From: Muscardinus avellanarius
Taxonomy: Eukaryota > Chordata > Mammalia > Rodentia > Gliridae
DNA length: 64,000 nucleotides
Assembly: GCA_963383645.1 (NCBI GenBank)
Contig: OY726559.1
Location: forward strand, 117,740,905 to 117,804,904
Reading direction: 5' to 3'
Below are positions 55,299 to 63,429 of this stretch, piece after piece. A program made the position numbers and the translations under genes. Each line of letters begins with the position of its first letter. The first letter of the stretch is position 1. Below the pieces are notes generated by a model. The model searched no databases. It worked only from the letters and a program-made list of their open reading frames with translations, and was not told the origin of the DNA.

Positions 55299-55421
55299 AC
55301 AAAAAACAAGTAAACAAACAAGAAAAGCAATCCCAACAGCTCCTACCTTGTTGGCAAGGCCCAGCTGGCCGAGGATCTCCTGGGTCAGGGATGGCGCCGG
55401 GTTCCCGTTGCTCAGGGCCAT
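41274..55421 (-). CDS. ANXA9: ANXA9, annexin A9, complete coding region
   Basis: Twelve minus-strand exons: 55421-55347, 54274-54178, 52416-52322, 52118-52005, 51820-51730, 48474-48395, 47293-47234, 45645-45561, 45416-45321, 45240-45182, 41693-41571 and 41336-41274. They sum to 1038 nt, exactly 345 residues plus TGA, the human ANXA9 length. Annexin A9 has four annexin repeats but is known for degenerate type II calcium sites; it is described in keratinocytes and as a pemphigus autoantigen. Here too the calcium loops are non-canonical: WGTLGTLRT (residues 29-37) and KASGSAED (127-134) replace the usual GxGTDE pattern. Every exon joins in frame, so it looks intact. The start at 55421 precedes [18 protein letters not shown]. 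Noncoding 5' exon(s) are expected upstream but were not located. Confidence 0.97.
41571..41693 (-). CDS. ANXA9: ANXA9 coding exon 11
   Basis: 41 codons, [13 protein letters not shown] to GKSLYSSLQ, fourth annexin repeat; donor GTGAAA. Confidence 0.96.
41746..42330. mobile_element. SINE left half (+), SINE B and left half (-), right half (+)
   Basis: 41746-41848 plus; 41872-42078 B minus; 42079-42219 minus; 42268-42330 plus. Confidence 0.82.
42354..42634 (-). mobile_element. SINE A with TTTA and GT tail
   Basis: TTTA 42354-42387, GT 42388-42440, body 42441-42634. Confidence 0.88.
42715..43045. mobile_element. SINE dimer (+) and ID (-)
   Basis: Plus dimer 42715-42898; minus ID 42975-43045. 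Confidence 0.8.
43050..43525. other. Unique ANXA9 intron sequence
   Basis: About 475 bases with no repeat or exon recognised. Confidence 0.4.
43528..43933 (+). mobile_element. Two SINE dimers, first with CA tail
   Basis: 43528-43695, CA array 43696-43738, second dimer 43745-43933 with an AAAG-rich tail to about 44010. Confidence 0.85.
44026..44950 (+). mobile_element. SINE (plus) opened by 720 bases of nested minus SINEs
   Basis: Host left half 44026-44147 and right half 44869-44950. Between: SINE A minus (44196-44275 and 44495-44615) itself split by SINE B (44290-44494), then another minus dimer (44649-44868). Duplicated host sequence similar to GAGACCCTATTTC stands at several junctions. 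Confidence 0.82.
45182..45240 (-). CDS. ANXA9: ANXA9 coding exon 10
   Basis: 59 nt, [10 protein letters not shown] to LHRALQ; donor GTGAGA. Confidence 0.95.
45321..45416 (-). CDS. ANXA9: ANXA9 coding exon 9
   Basis: 96 nt, [13 protein letters not shown] to ARDALLSL plus one base; donor GTGAGG. Confidence 0.95.
   Translation of the reverse strand, partial: CLISTSGAPGRRWRKLSRTVSMEMPGTPCSA
45561..45645 (-). CDS. ANXA9: ANXA9 coding exon 8
   Basis: 85 nt, [10 protein letters not shown] to PEHLNR plus one base. Repeat 3; donor GTAGAT. Confidence 0.95.
45788..46503. mobile_element. SINE cluster in ANXA9 intron
   Basis: Right half minus 45788-45872; left half plus 45874-45990; ID plus 45991-46075; B plus 46113-46312; AAAG array 46371-46441; right half plus 46447-46503. 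Confidence 0.82.
46519..47026 (-). mobile_element. SINE C with TTTA tail, dimer, ID fragment
   Basis: TTTA 46519-46564; C 46567-46741; dimer 46755-46953; ID fragment 46982-47026. Confidence 0.83.
47234..47293 (-). CDS. ANXA9: ANXA9 coding exon 7
   Basis: 20 codons, [20 protein letters not shown], phase 0 at both ends; donor GTGAGC. Linker between repeats 2 and 3. Confidence 0.94.
47366..48270 (-). mobile_element. Minus SINEs with large CTTT / CCTT arrays
   Basis: 47366-47552; CTTT 47577-47646; B 47649-47835; CTTT/CCTT 47837-47957; dimer 47962-48155; left half 48155-48270. Confidence 0.88.
48395..48474 (-). CDS. ANXA9: ANXA9 coding exon 6
   Basis: 80 nt, [12 protein letters not shown] to LLLALAK. 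The split codon gives Asp where human has Asn. Donor GTGAGG. Confidence 0.95.
48480..48965. other. Unique ANXA9 intron sequence ending in a plus ID SINE
   Basis: No exon or repeat seen to 48885; then an ID-like monomer at 48887-48965. Confidence 0.45.
49012..49500 (+). mobile_element. SINE (plus) split by minus SINEs
   Basis: Host 49012-49108 and 49441-49500. Inserted: right half 49140-49205 and SINE A 49220-49430, both minus. Confidence 0.8.
49529..50127 (+). mobile_element. SINE left half, rearranged SINE A, SINE C
   Basis: 49529-49640; A at 49651-49895 with an internal duplication of about 45 bases; C 49946-50127. Confidence 0.82.
50185..50700 (+). mobile_element. SINE B split by SINE C, with target duplication
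   Basis: Host B 50185-50337 and 50581-50640. SINE C 50338-50520 with AAAT tail 50527-50578. AAAATAGGTCTGGG is identical on both sides of the insert. CCA repeats 50638-50662, then a right half to 50700. Confidence 0.92.
50702..51296. repeat. 595-bp GAA/GGA polypurine tract
   Basis: Almost uninterrupted purines on the plus strand: GAA units first, then mixed GGA, GAA and G-runs. It begins directly at the CCCCAGTACAAT end of a SINE right half. It lies in the ANXA9 intron between exons 5 and 6. Reading frames across it (poly-Glu/Gly, poly-Pro/Leu/Ser) are artefacts. Confidence 0.97.
51730..51820 (-). CDS. ANXA9: ANXA9 coding exon 5
   Basis: 91 nt, [13 protein letters not shown] to LALYKH plus one base. 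The repeat 2 calcium loop is degenerate. Donor GTAAGA. Confidence 0.95.
52005..52118 (-). CDS. ANXA9: ANXA9 coding exon 4
   Basis: 38 codons, [10 protein letters not shown] to LRTALK, phase 0. End of repeat 1 and start of repeat 2. Donor GTACAG. Confidence 0.95.
52322..52416 (-). CDS. ANXA9: ANXA9 coding exon 3
   Basis: 95 nt encoding [10 protein letters not shown] to FQERTQQ after the split Gly codon. Donor GTAGAG. Confidence 0.95.
52534..52731 (+). mobile_element. SINE B dimer
   Basis: Clean full dimer with a short CA tail. Confidence 0.92.
52838..53730 (+). mobile_element. SINE left half with nested SINE A (-), two SINE B, right half
   Basis: Left half 52838-52985; minus A 53008-53213 flanked by ACCCTGTTTCT on both sides; B 53232-53430; B 53457-53660; right half 53678-53730, then a GGAGAA run. 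Confidence 0.87.
53785..54127 (-). mobile_element. SINE B dimer and left half
   Basis: 53785-53990 and 54005-54127. Ends 51 bases before ANXA9 exon 2. Confidence 0.88.
54178..54274 (-). CDS. ANXA9: ANXA9 coding exon 2
   Basis: 97 nt, [13 protein letters not shown] to AITGQ plus one base. First annexin repeat with a degenerate calcium loop. Donor GTGAGC. Confidence 0.95.
54411..55299. mobile_element. SINE cluster between ANXA9 exons 1 and 2
   Basis: Old plus units 54411-54540 and 54550-54650; minus right half 54690-54760, A 54770-54980, left half 54981-55113; plus left half 55143-55262 with CA array 55267-55299. Confidence 0.82.
55347..55421 (-). CDS. ANXA9: ANXA9 coding exon 1
   Basis: 25 codons, [11 protein letters not shown] to GLANK, phase 0, donor GTAGGA. 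A CCTTGTCCAG acceptor at 55442 suggests about 20 bases of leader in the same exon. Confidence 0.93.
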
Positions 55422-55442
55422 GGTGCAGGGGGACTCCCTCCC

Positions 55443-56940
55443 TGGACAAGGTAACAGTTGCCACCTTGAGGCCAGGGTTCTTGATGGCCCCAGTCCTACT
55501 CCTTTTCTTATTATAGAAGAAATGACTCTGTCCTTTCCCTGCTTAGCAGGCTTGGGAGCCAGGATTAGAGCCAGAGAAAACCTCCATCTCCTCACCTCTC
55601 ACTGGGCCTGCCCAGGGATGTCTAGGACCAGCATCCTCCAAACTGTCTCTAACTCCAGGGTTGGACTGACCCAGCCCCGAGGGCTGTGTCCCTTCCTTCC
55701 CTGGCCTGGCTGGGTTCTCCTGGGGCAGCACAGGGGAGTCGAGGCGAGGCGGCGAGATGAAGTAGACAGGGTGGGGGCCAATTCATTGTACCCCTAGCCC
55801 CAGGCCCAGCCCTGCTACCCTGCCGACCTGCTCACCTGCCGCTTGCCCTTCGACTGTCAGGCTGGGCTCGCTGGGTCGCAGGCGCCGTCTCTGAGAGCAG
55901 CAATTGACCAGGCCCCTCTCCCGGCTGGACCAGGCCCTGGCTTGCCAGAGGTGCTGGAGGTGAGGCATACGTGGTGGTGGCCCGGTAGCCTGGCTCTGTG
56001 GGCACCGGCTCCCGGGTAGCCTGGCAGAGGAGGGGGCGTGGGCTGCCCGGGCTGAGCAGCTGGTCAGATGACCTCTCCTGCGGACCAACCCAGTTGTTGC
56101 CTGGGCGCTGGCCCCTCCCAGACGTGGGAGAGGACCAGGCAGTGCCGGGTCCCACGAGCGGGCACCTCCCTGTGTGTGAGCATCTCTTCTCCCAGGAACG
56201 GGACCTTAACCCACACCAGTGAGCCAGGCTGGGCCTCAGCGCTCAGCGGTGGACACAGGGTGCTTTGTGCGTCTCTCTCCCTGTGGGGCCAGGTGGGACC
56301 ACAGAGGCCTAGTCTCTAAGTCCAGCTCTTGACCTGGCTCCAGCTCCCCGGGGGTGTGTGTGGGGGGGGCAGGTCAGACAGGCTCCAGGCTGATTTCAAG
56401 GTTGATAGAGAAAAACCTGTTGGGGCACATGCCGGCAGGCACCCCGGCTCGCACCCTAGAGGGGGTCCCAGCCCAGAAACTCCCTTGCCGACAGCCTTAT
56501 TAAAGCCAGACAGCCTGGGTGGGGAGGCGAGGGGATGGTTTAGATCTGTGGACAGGTACTGGGGGCAGCAGCAGATAGGCAGAGTCAGGAGAGAAGAATG
56601 CGAAGGGTGTGCCCTGGGGACTGCGGCTCTGCATTCCCAAAGCAGCCGCGAGGAGGAAGAGGCTCCCTGGGCCCTGGTTTCTTAAGATTCCAGATGCCTT
56701 TTGGCTGCCAGGGCTCTGGCTGTTTGCAGGTGATGCAACCCCAGCAGCTGGGCCGAGGCCGCTCAAGCTCACAGCAGCAGGTGAACAGCCCTGCCAAGCT
56801 CCCCAGGGCAAGCGGGGCTGGGTGCAGCCCCGGAACCTTCTCCAAGCTCTGCCACTGTCCAGGCCAGGACGGCCTTGAAGCCAAGGAAGGAAGACTTGCT
56901 GGTGGCAACCACTGCTCCTGGTCTTCTGGTGCCTGTCTGT
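55443..56940. other. Unique GC-rich ANXA9 5' flank
   Basis: About 1.5 kb without SINEs. It probably contains the ANXA9 promoter and noncoding first exon(s), but I could not place them. Many overlapping open frames on both strands are unsupported. Confidence 0.4.
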
Positions 56941-56947
56941 CTCTCTT

Positions 56948-57432
56948 TTGTGTGTGGGGTACTAGGGATTGAAACCAGGGATATTCTATCTCTGAGCTAC
57001 ACCCCCAGCTCTGTTTTTTTTTTTTTTTGGTACTAGGCCCCCGGTGCATTCTACTTTTAAGCTACACCCCCATCCCTATTTTTTATTCTTTATTTCGAAA
57101 CCAGGTCTCACTGAGTTGCAAAGGGCCTCACTAAATAGCTGAGGCTGGCTGTGAACCATGATCCTCCTGTCTCAGCCTCCCAAATACTAGGACTACAAGT
57201 GTGAGCCACCATGCCTGGCTGTTTGTTTGTTTTTTTGTGGTACTGGGGTTCCTGGAAACCCTTCACCTCTGGGCTACACTCCCAGACACCTATTTTTTAT
57301 ATTTTTATTTAGAAACAGGGTCTCTAAAGCCAGCAAGGCTGGCTTCAAACCTGCACAATCCTCCTGTCTCCGCCTCCCAAGTGCAGGGATTACAAGTGTG
57401 CGCCACCATGCCCGGCTTCTGTTTTGTTTTAT

Positions 57433-57476
<44 letters not shown>

Positions 57477-57610
57477 GGGGATGGAACCCAGGGGCTTCCT
57501 ACCTCTGGGCTATACTCCCAGACCTATTTTTTATATTTTATTTGGAAACAGGGTGTCACTAAGTTGCTGAGAGCCTAAGTAGCTGAGGCTGACTTTGAAC
57601 CTGTGCAGGC
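56948..57610 (-). mobile_element. Minus SINE run: right half, A, C, truncated B
   Basis: 56948-57010; 57025-57217; C 57233-57417; GT array 57434-57473; B 57474-57610. Confidence 0.87.
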
Positions 57611-57611
57611 A

Positions 57612-57888
57612 TGCTGTTTATCATTCCAACTTCTGGGGAGGCTGAGGCAGGAGGATGACAGGTTTGAGGCCAGCTTGGGCAATTCAGTGAGACCCTGTCT
57701 CTAAATTAAAAAAAAAAAAAAGGCTCAGTGTAGAGGCACATGCCTATAGTTCCAATACTTGGATGGCTAAGATAGGAAGATGCAGGTTTGAGTTTAGTGT
57801 CAGCAACTTAGTGAGACTTTGTTTCCAAATAAAAAAATAGGGCTGGAGATGTAGCTTGGAGGTAGAGTGCCTGTGGGTTCAATCCCCA

Positions 57889-57930
<42 letters not shown>

Positions 57931-58241
57931 AATTAGTTGGGCACAGTGGCTCATAGCACACCTATAGTTCCAGTACTTAGGAGGCTGAGACAGAAGGATC
58001 ACAGGTTCAAGGTCAGAATGTGGTAACGGCTTCAAAAATAAATAAATAAGCCGGGCATTGGGGTGCATGCCTGTAATCCCAGTACTTGGGAGGTTGAGAC
58101 AGAAGTATTGAAGGTTCAAGGCCAGCTTCAGCAACTTAGTGAGGCCCCCTGCAGTTTAATGAGACTCTGTTTCAGACTAAAAAATAAAATAAGGCTGGGA
58201 GTGTAGCTTGGAGGTAGAATGCTCCTGCGTTCAGAGTACCC

Positions 58242-58280
<39 letters not shown>

Positions 58281-58790
58281 AATAATAATAAAGGCTAGGG
58301 ATGGCTGGGTGTGGTAGCTCACTATATATATATATATCCTATAACCCAGGGGCATTCTACCTCCCAGCTATACCCCAACTTTTTTTTTTTATTATTCTTT
58401 ATTTTGAAACAGGGTCTTACTGAGTTGCAGAGGGCCTCACTAAGTAGCTGAGGCTGTCCTCGAACTGTCTCAGCCTCCTGAGTACTGGGGTTACTATTAT
58501 GCACCACCACGCCCCGCTGGAAGCTCACATTTATAATCCCAGTACTTTGGAGGCTGAGATAGGAGAATCACGGGTTTGAGACCAGCCTCAGTAATGTAGC
58601 AAAATTTCAAAACAAAAAATTTTCTATTTCAAAATAAAATAAGTTGGGCGTGGTGGGGCACGCTTGTACATCCAGTACTTGGGAGGCTGAGACACGAGGA
58701 TTGAGCAGGTTCGAAGCCAGCCTCAGCTACTTAGTGAGACTCTCAGCAACTCAGTGAGACCCTGTTTCCAAATAAAATATAAAATAGATC
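57612..58790. mobile_element. Mostly plus-strand, older SINEs
   Basis: 57612-57715; 57722-57885 with AAAT tail; 57946-58020; 58050-58235 with CAA/TAA tail; minus 58345-58515; plus 58518-58600; B left half 58640-58790. Confidence 0.8.
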
Positions 58791-59065
58791 TAGAGCCGGG
58801 TGTAGTGGCGCACGCTTGTAATCCCAGCATTCAGGAGGCTGAGACCTGGAGGATCACTGTTTGCGGACAGCCTCAGCTACTTAGTGAGGCCCCCTGCAAC
58901 TCAGTGAGACCCGGTTTCAAAATAAAGAATAAAAAATAGGGCAGGGGGTGTAGCTCAGAGGTCAAATGCCCCTGGGTTCCATCCCCAGACCCGCAAAAAA
59001 AAAAAAGATCTAGGAGTGTAGCCCGGAAGTAGAAAAACCCCTGGGTTCCATCCCTGGTACCACAA
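58640..59065 (+). mobile_element. SINE B split by SINE A (58793-58995)
   Basis: Host right half 59008-59065; AGATCTAG is present at both junctions. Confidence 0.88.
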
Positions 59066-59086
59066 AAATAAATAAATAAAATTGGA

Positions 59087-59216
59087 AGCCGGGTATGGTG
59101 GTACATGCTTGTAATTCCAGCATGTGGAAGGCTGAGACCAGAGGATCGAGGTTTGTGGACAGCCTCAGCTACTTAGTGAAGCCCTCAACAACTTAGTGAG
59201 ACCCTATTTCCAAATA

Positions 59217-59252
<36 letters not shown>

Positions 59253-59421
59253 TAATAAAAACAGGGCAGGGGGTGTATCTCAGAGGTCAAATGCTCCTGG
59301 GTTCCCGCTAGGTTCCATTTCCAGACCCGCAAAAATAAGTAAGTAAATAAATAAATAAATAAATAAATAAAATTGGGCTGGGATGCAGCTCAGAGATAGT
59401 GTGCCCCTGAGTTCAATCCCC

Positions 59422-59482
<61 letters not shown>

Positions 59483-59785
59483 AAATAAATACATAAATAA
59501 AGCAATAGCCGGGCATGGTGGCACACTCCTGTAATCCCATTACTTGGGAGGCTGAGACAGGATGGATGATCACAGGTTTGCAGCCAGTGTCAGCTACTTA
59601 GTGATGCCCTCTGCCACTTAGTGAGACCCTGTTGCAAAATAAAGAATGAAAAATAAGGCTGGTGGTGTAGGCAGGAGATAGAATGCTCTTGGCTGGGCTC
59701 AACCCCCAGTTCCAAAAAAAAATAAAAAGAAAAGGCTCTAGGGATGCAGCGCAGTGGTAGAGCGTCCCTGGGTTCAATCCCTTGT
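59087..59785 (+). mobile_element. SINE A, right half with CA array, SINE, ID
   Basis: 59087-59335 with an internal AAT array; right half 59372-59425; CA array 59426-59480; dimer 59507-59715; ID-like right half 59730-59785. Confidence 0.83.
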
Positions 59786-59929
59786 ACTTCAAAAATGCTA
59801 AGGAACATGTAAGAATAAGTACTGTTACAATGCTATTTCATAATGGTAACTGTTATTACTCCCTCAGAAGTTGTTATTTTTCCCTAAGAAGTCCCGACTT
59901 CGTTCTTCCGCAACCTCTTCCTTGCCGTT

Positions 59930-60450
59930 CCCCCATGTGGCCACAAGAGGGCAGAAGCGGCCACCGGCGTCTCCAGTCTCCTATTGGCCACCTGGTCTCT
60001 GGCTCCACCCCCTCAGAGCTTCCGAAACCCCGCCCACTCGCGGGAAGTACCGCCTCTTGGTGACGTCAGGGCGCGGGGTGGGGCGCTCGGAGGCGGATGG
60101 GGTCGCGGGCGGCCGGCCGCCGGAGGTCTACGCTCCGCTCGCAGGGAGGCCGGCCTCTGGGTGCAGGCCGCAGGCTGGATGACCGCGCTTGGCCGGGGTG
60201 GCCGCAGTTACGCCATCCTCGCTTTCCGAGCCTTTCAGACTCTTCTCGGGCCACGCAGACCGAGCAGGCTGACGGGGACCGCAGGGGAGGGCGACGCGCC
60301 GGGGTGGCCAGCCCAAACGCCCCTCGGGAACTCGGGGTAGAGCTGGGATCCGAACTCGGGACTTGGAGAGGACACCTGCAAGCTCAGCGGGGCCCTGTGT
60401 GCGAGGGGGAGGCGCGGTGCCTCTGCCAGGGCTTCTGAAGCCTTTGCGGA
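59930..60450. promoter_or_regulatory. CpG island with CRE, CCAAT and CTCF-like motifs
   Basis: SINE-free CpG-rich stretch between ANXA9 and the CERS2 promoter. It has a perfect palindromic CRE TGACGTCA (60061-60068), an inverted CCAAT box (ATTGG, 59983-59987), and CCACAAGAGGGCAG (59941-59954), matching 13 of 14 positions of the CTCF core CCASYAGRKGGCRS. This looks like an active promoter, but no gene was identified. It might be an alternative CERS2 start or a noncoding RNA promoter. Confidence 0.6.
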
Positions 60451-60571
60451 ACTGCACGCCTCGTGCTCGACCGGACTGGGTTTTCAGATTTATGAATCGT
60501 CTTCATGCACATGCTCCCAATTATAAACATAATTTCTTTTTCTCTTTTTTCTTTTCTTTTCTTTTTTATTT

Positions 60572-61050
60572 TTTTGCGAGTCTGAGGATGGAACTCAGGG
60601 GCATTTGACCTCTGAGCTACACCTCCTGCCCTATTTTCTATCCTTTAATTTGAAACGGTCTCACTAAATTGCAGAGGGTCTCAGTAGCTGAGGCTGGCCG
60701 TGGACCCTGAATCTCCTGTCTCAGCCTCTGGAATGCTGGGACAACAAGAGTGCACCACCACGCCCGGCTCTCCTTTTAATTTTAATTTTTTTTAAATTTT
60801 ATCTTATTTTATTTTTTGGTGGTACTGGGATTTCTGGAATCCCTTCTACCGCCGGGCTACACTCCCAGACCTATTTTATATTTTTTTATTTTTGGAAACG
60901 GGGTCTCTTAAGCCAGCGCAGCTGGCTTTGAACCTGCGCAGTCTCTGCCTCCCAAGCAGGGGATTACAAGCATGGGCCACCATGCCCGGCCTTCTCTATT
61001 TTATTTTGAAACAGCATCTCTTGCTAAATTGCTGAGGCTGGATTGCTGAG
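60572..61050 (-). mobile_element. SINE A, SINE C and a fragment
   Basis: 60572-60770; C 60818-60991; fragment to 61050. Confidence 0.85.
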
Positions 61051-61079
61051 TACTGGGGATGGTACTAGGATTACAGATA

Positions 61080-61590
61080 TTCCTCTCAGCGGTGCAAAGC
61101 AGCAGCTCACACTTTGCATTATGTGATTTCAGAATCAGTAAAGATCCCTTTGGGCTATTTTACCTCTTGTTAGGAAACTTCTTCCCAGAATTCCTGGCAC
61201 TGAGTGCCTGGCTCTGCTCCTTACTCAGAGCCTAGCCTGGCGATCCCACCTTGAGCCCGTCTTTCTGTCTGAGATACCTAGAGGCTGGCCCTGTGGCCTG
61301 CCCTTTGCCTCGGGCCACCTGGGCAGCCCTAGAGGAAGTGACTCACCACAAGGCCAGCCTTGCTTGGGGCGCTGTGGGCGTGGCCATGCCAGCCTGGGGC
61401 GGCTGGTTGGGTCGGAAGGGCGGTAATCATAATCTCTTGATCTCCTGTACAGCATCCCCCTAACCCCTGGCTGAGTCCAAGTCCCTCCTCCTCCATCAGC
61501 TTGTTCTCAGTTGTGTCCTGGGGTGGGATACACCCTCTTATCTTATTTTCCAGGCCTTCCTTATCCAACTGCTGCCCCAATCTTCTCCCC
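61080..61590. other. Unique sequence between the two CERS2-side CpG islands
   Basis: No repeat or coding exon recognised. Confidence 0.4.
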
Positions 61591-62065
61591 ACTGCTGGAG
61601 ATCAAACCCCAGGCCTTGTACATGCTGAGCAAGCTCTCCTACACCCCAGCCCTGACCTGACCCTGTGATCAACCTGCAAACTAGACCCCCCCCCTTTATT
61701 TTTTATGGTCCTGGGGCTTGAACCAAGGGCTGTTATATCTCCAAGTTACACTCCCAACATTTATTTATTGAAACTGGGATTATAGGCATTGTGCCACCAC
61801 ACCCGGGCTTGGTCTATTTATTTTGAAACAGGGTCCGGCCTTGAACCTTCGAACCTCCTTTCTGAGCCACCAAGCCCTGCCCTTTTTTATTTGACACAGG
61901 ATCTTGTATCGTTTCTGTGGCTGGCCTCAAACTTGCTATCCCGGTATTAGATTACAGGCATGTGTGCAGGCAATTTATTTTTTTGACAAGTGTTAGGGAT
62001 TGAACCCAGGGCCCCATTCATGCTAACCCATAGCGCTCTTACCACTGAGCTACATCCCAAGCCCA
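61590..62065 (-). mobile_element. ID, internally deleted SINE, ID
   Basis: ID 61590-61655; 61696-61807 joins a right half to the left-half end with the middle missing; ID 61990-62065. Confidence 0.75.
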
Positions 62066-62094
62066 CAAGGAAGTCTTTAAAAAGCTTGGTGGAG

Positions 62095-62288
62095 CTGGGC
62101 GTGGTGGCGCACGCTTGTAATCCCCGCACTTGGGAGGCTGAGACAGGAGGATCGCACAGGTTTGAAGCCAGCCTCAGTACTTAGTGAGGCTCTCAGCAAC
62201 TTAGTGAGACCGTTTCCAAATAAAGTATAAAAAATAGGTCTGGGAGTGTAGCCCGGAGGTAGAAGCCCCTGGGTTTTATCCGCAGCAC

Positions 62289-62328
<40 letters not shown>

Positions 62329-62515
62329 TAGGGCTGGGGGTGTCGCCTGGCAGTAGAATGCCACTGGGTTCCATCCCCAGTACTACACACACACACACAT
62401 ACACAAAGAGTCTGGTGGAGCTTGGTGTCGTGGTGTGCACACCTGCAATCCCAGTGCTTGGGAGGCTGAGACAGGAGGATCACAGAATCAAGGCCAGCTT
62501 CAGCAAGTCTAGTGG
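62095..62515 (+). mobile_element. SINE B with CA tail, extra right half, left half
   Basis: B 62095-62289; CA array 62290-62326; A-type right half 62330-62385 again followed by CA; left half 62412-62515. Confidence 0.87.
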
Positions 62516-62769
62516 GGACCCTGGGGAAGCCTGGCACCTAGGAAACCCCCGTGAGAAAAGGGTTCAGAAACTAAAAGAAGGAGACAGCTAGTACAGAGAT
62601 GTGGGCAGGGGGTTAGAAGGGGATACAAAAACTTGCCTGAGGCCAAAATAGGAGACACTGGAACCCTAGCAAAAAGGACCTGTGGGTGTGTAGCAGAGGA
62701 GTCCTCTGGAGAGAAGCATGGAATCAGAAGGCTGAATGAAGGAAAGGGAGTCTCCAGTAGGCAGAAAGA

Positions 62770-63380
62770 TACAGTATAAACCCGGTGCAGTGGCCACGCC
62801 TCTAATCCCAGTATTTGGGAGGCTTTGACAAGAGGATCCCAGGTTGGCCAGGCTAGCCTCAGCAACTCAGGGAGACCCTTGGCAACTTTGTGAGAGCGAT
62901 TTCTTCCTTCCTTCCTTCCTTTCTTTCTTTCTTTCTTTCTTTCTCTTTCTTTCTTCCCTTCCTTCCTTCTTTTGTGGTACTGGGGGGTGGAACCCAGAGG
63001 CTTTCTACCTCCAGCCTATACTCCCAGGGCTATTTTTATATTTCATTTAGAAACAGGGTCTCACTAGGTTGCTGAGAGCCTCACTAAGTAGCTGAGGCTG
63101 GCTTCGAACCTGTGCGATCCTCCTGTCTCAGCCTCCCAAGCGCGGGGATTACAAGCCTGCGCCACCATGCAGGGTTTATTTTGAAACAGGGCCTGAGTTG
63201 CAAAGGGCCTAGGTAGCCGAGGCTGTCCTTGAGCCAGGACCCTCCGGTCTCAGACTCCCAAATGCTGGGATTACAAGCGTGCGCCACCACGCCCCGCAGA
63301 GCCTATTTCAAAATAAAAAACCGGGCTGGAAGTTTGGCTCCGAGGTAGAATGCCTTCGGGTTCAGTTTTTTTGTTACACA
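62770..63380. mobile_element. Left half (+), CCTT/CTTT array, SINE B and A left half (-), right half (+)
   Basis: 62770-62900 plus; array 62904-62970; B minus 62972-63174; A left half 63175-63298; right half plus 63313-63380, probably the continuation of the first element. Confidence 0.82.
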
Positions 63381-63429
63381 GATAAGGTACTAGATGTGCT
63401 AATAATGCAAGAGTAAGGCTGGGGCAAAG

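Noticed and set aside
55443..56940. Possible protein-coding gene upstream of ANXA9 (frames up to 154 codons)
   Set aside because: Frames overlap on both strands and match nothing; it is more likely ANXA9 promoter and noncoding 5' sequence.
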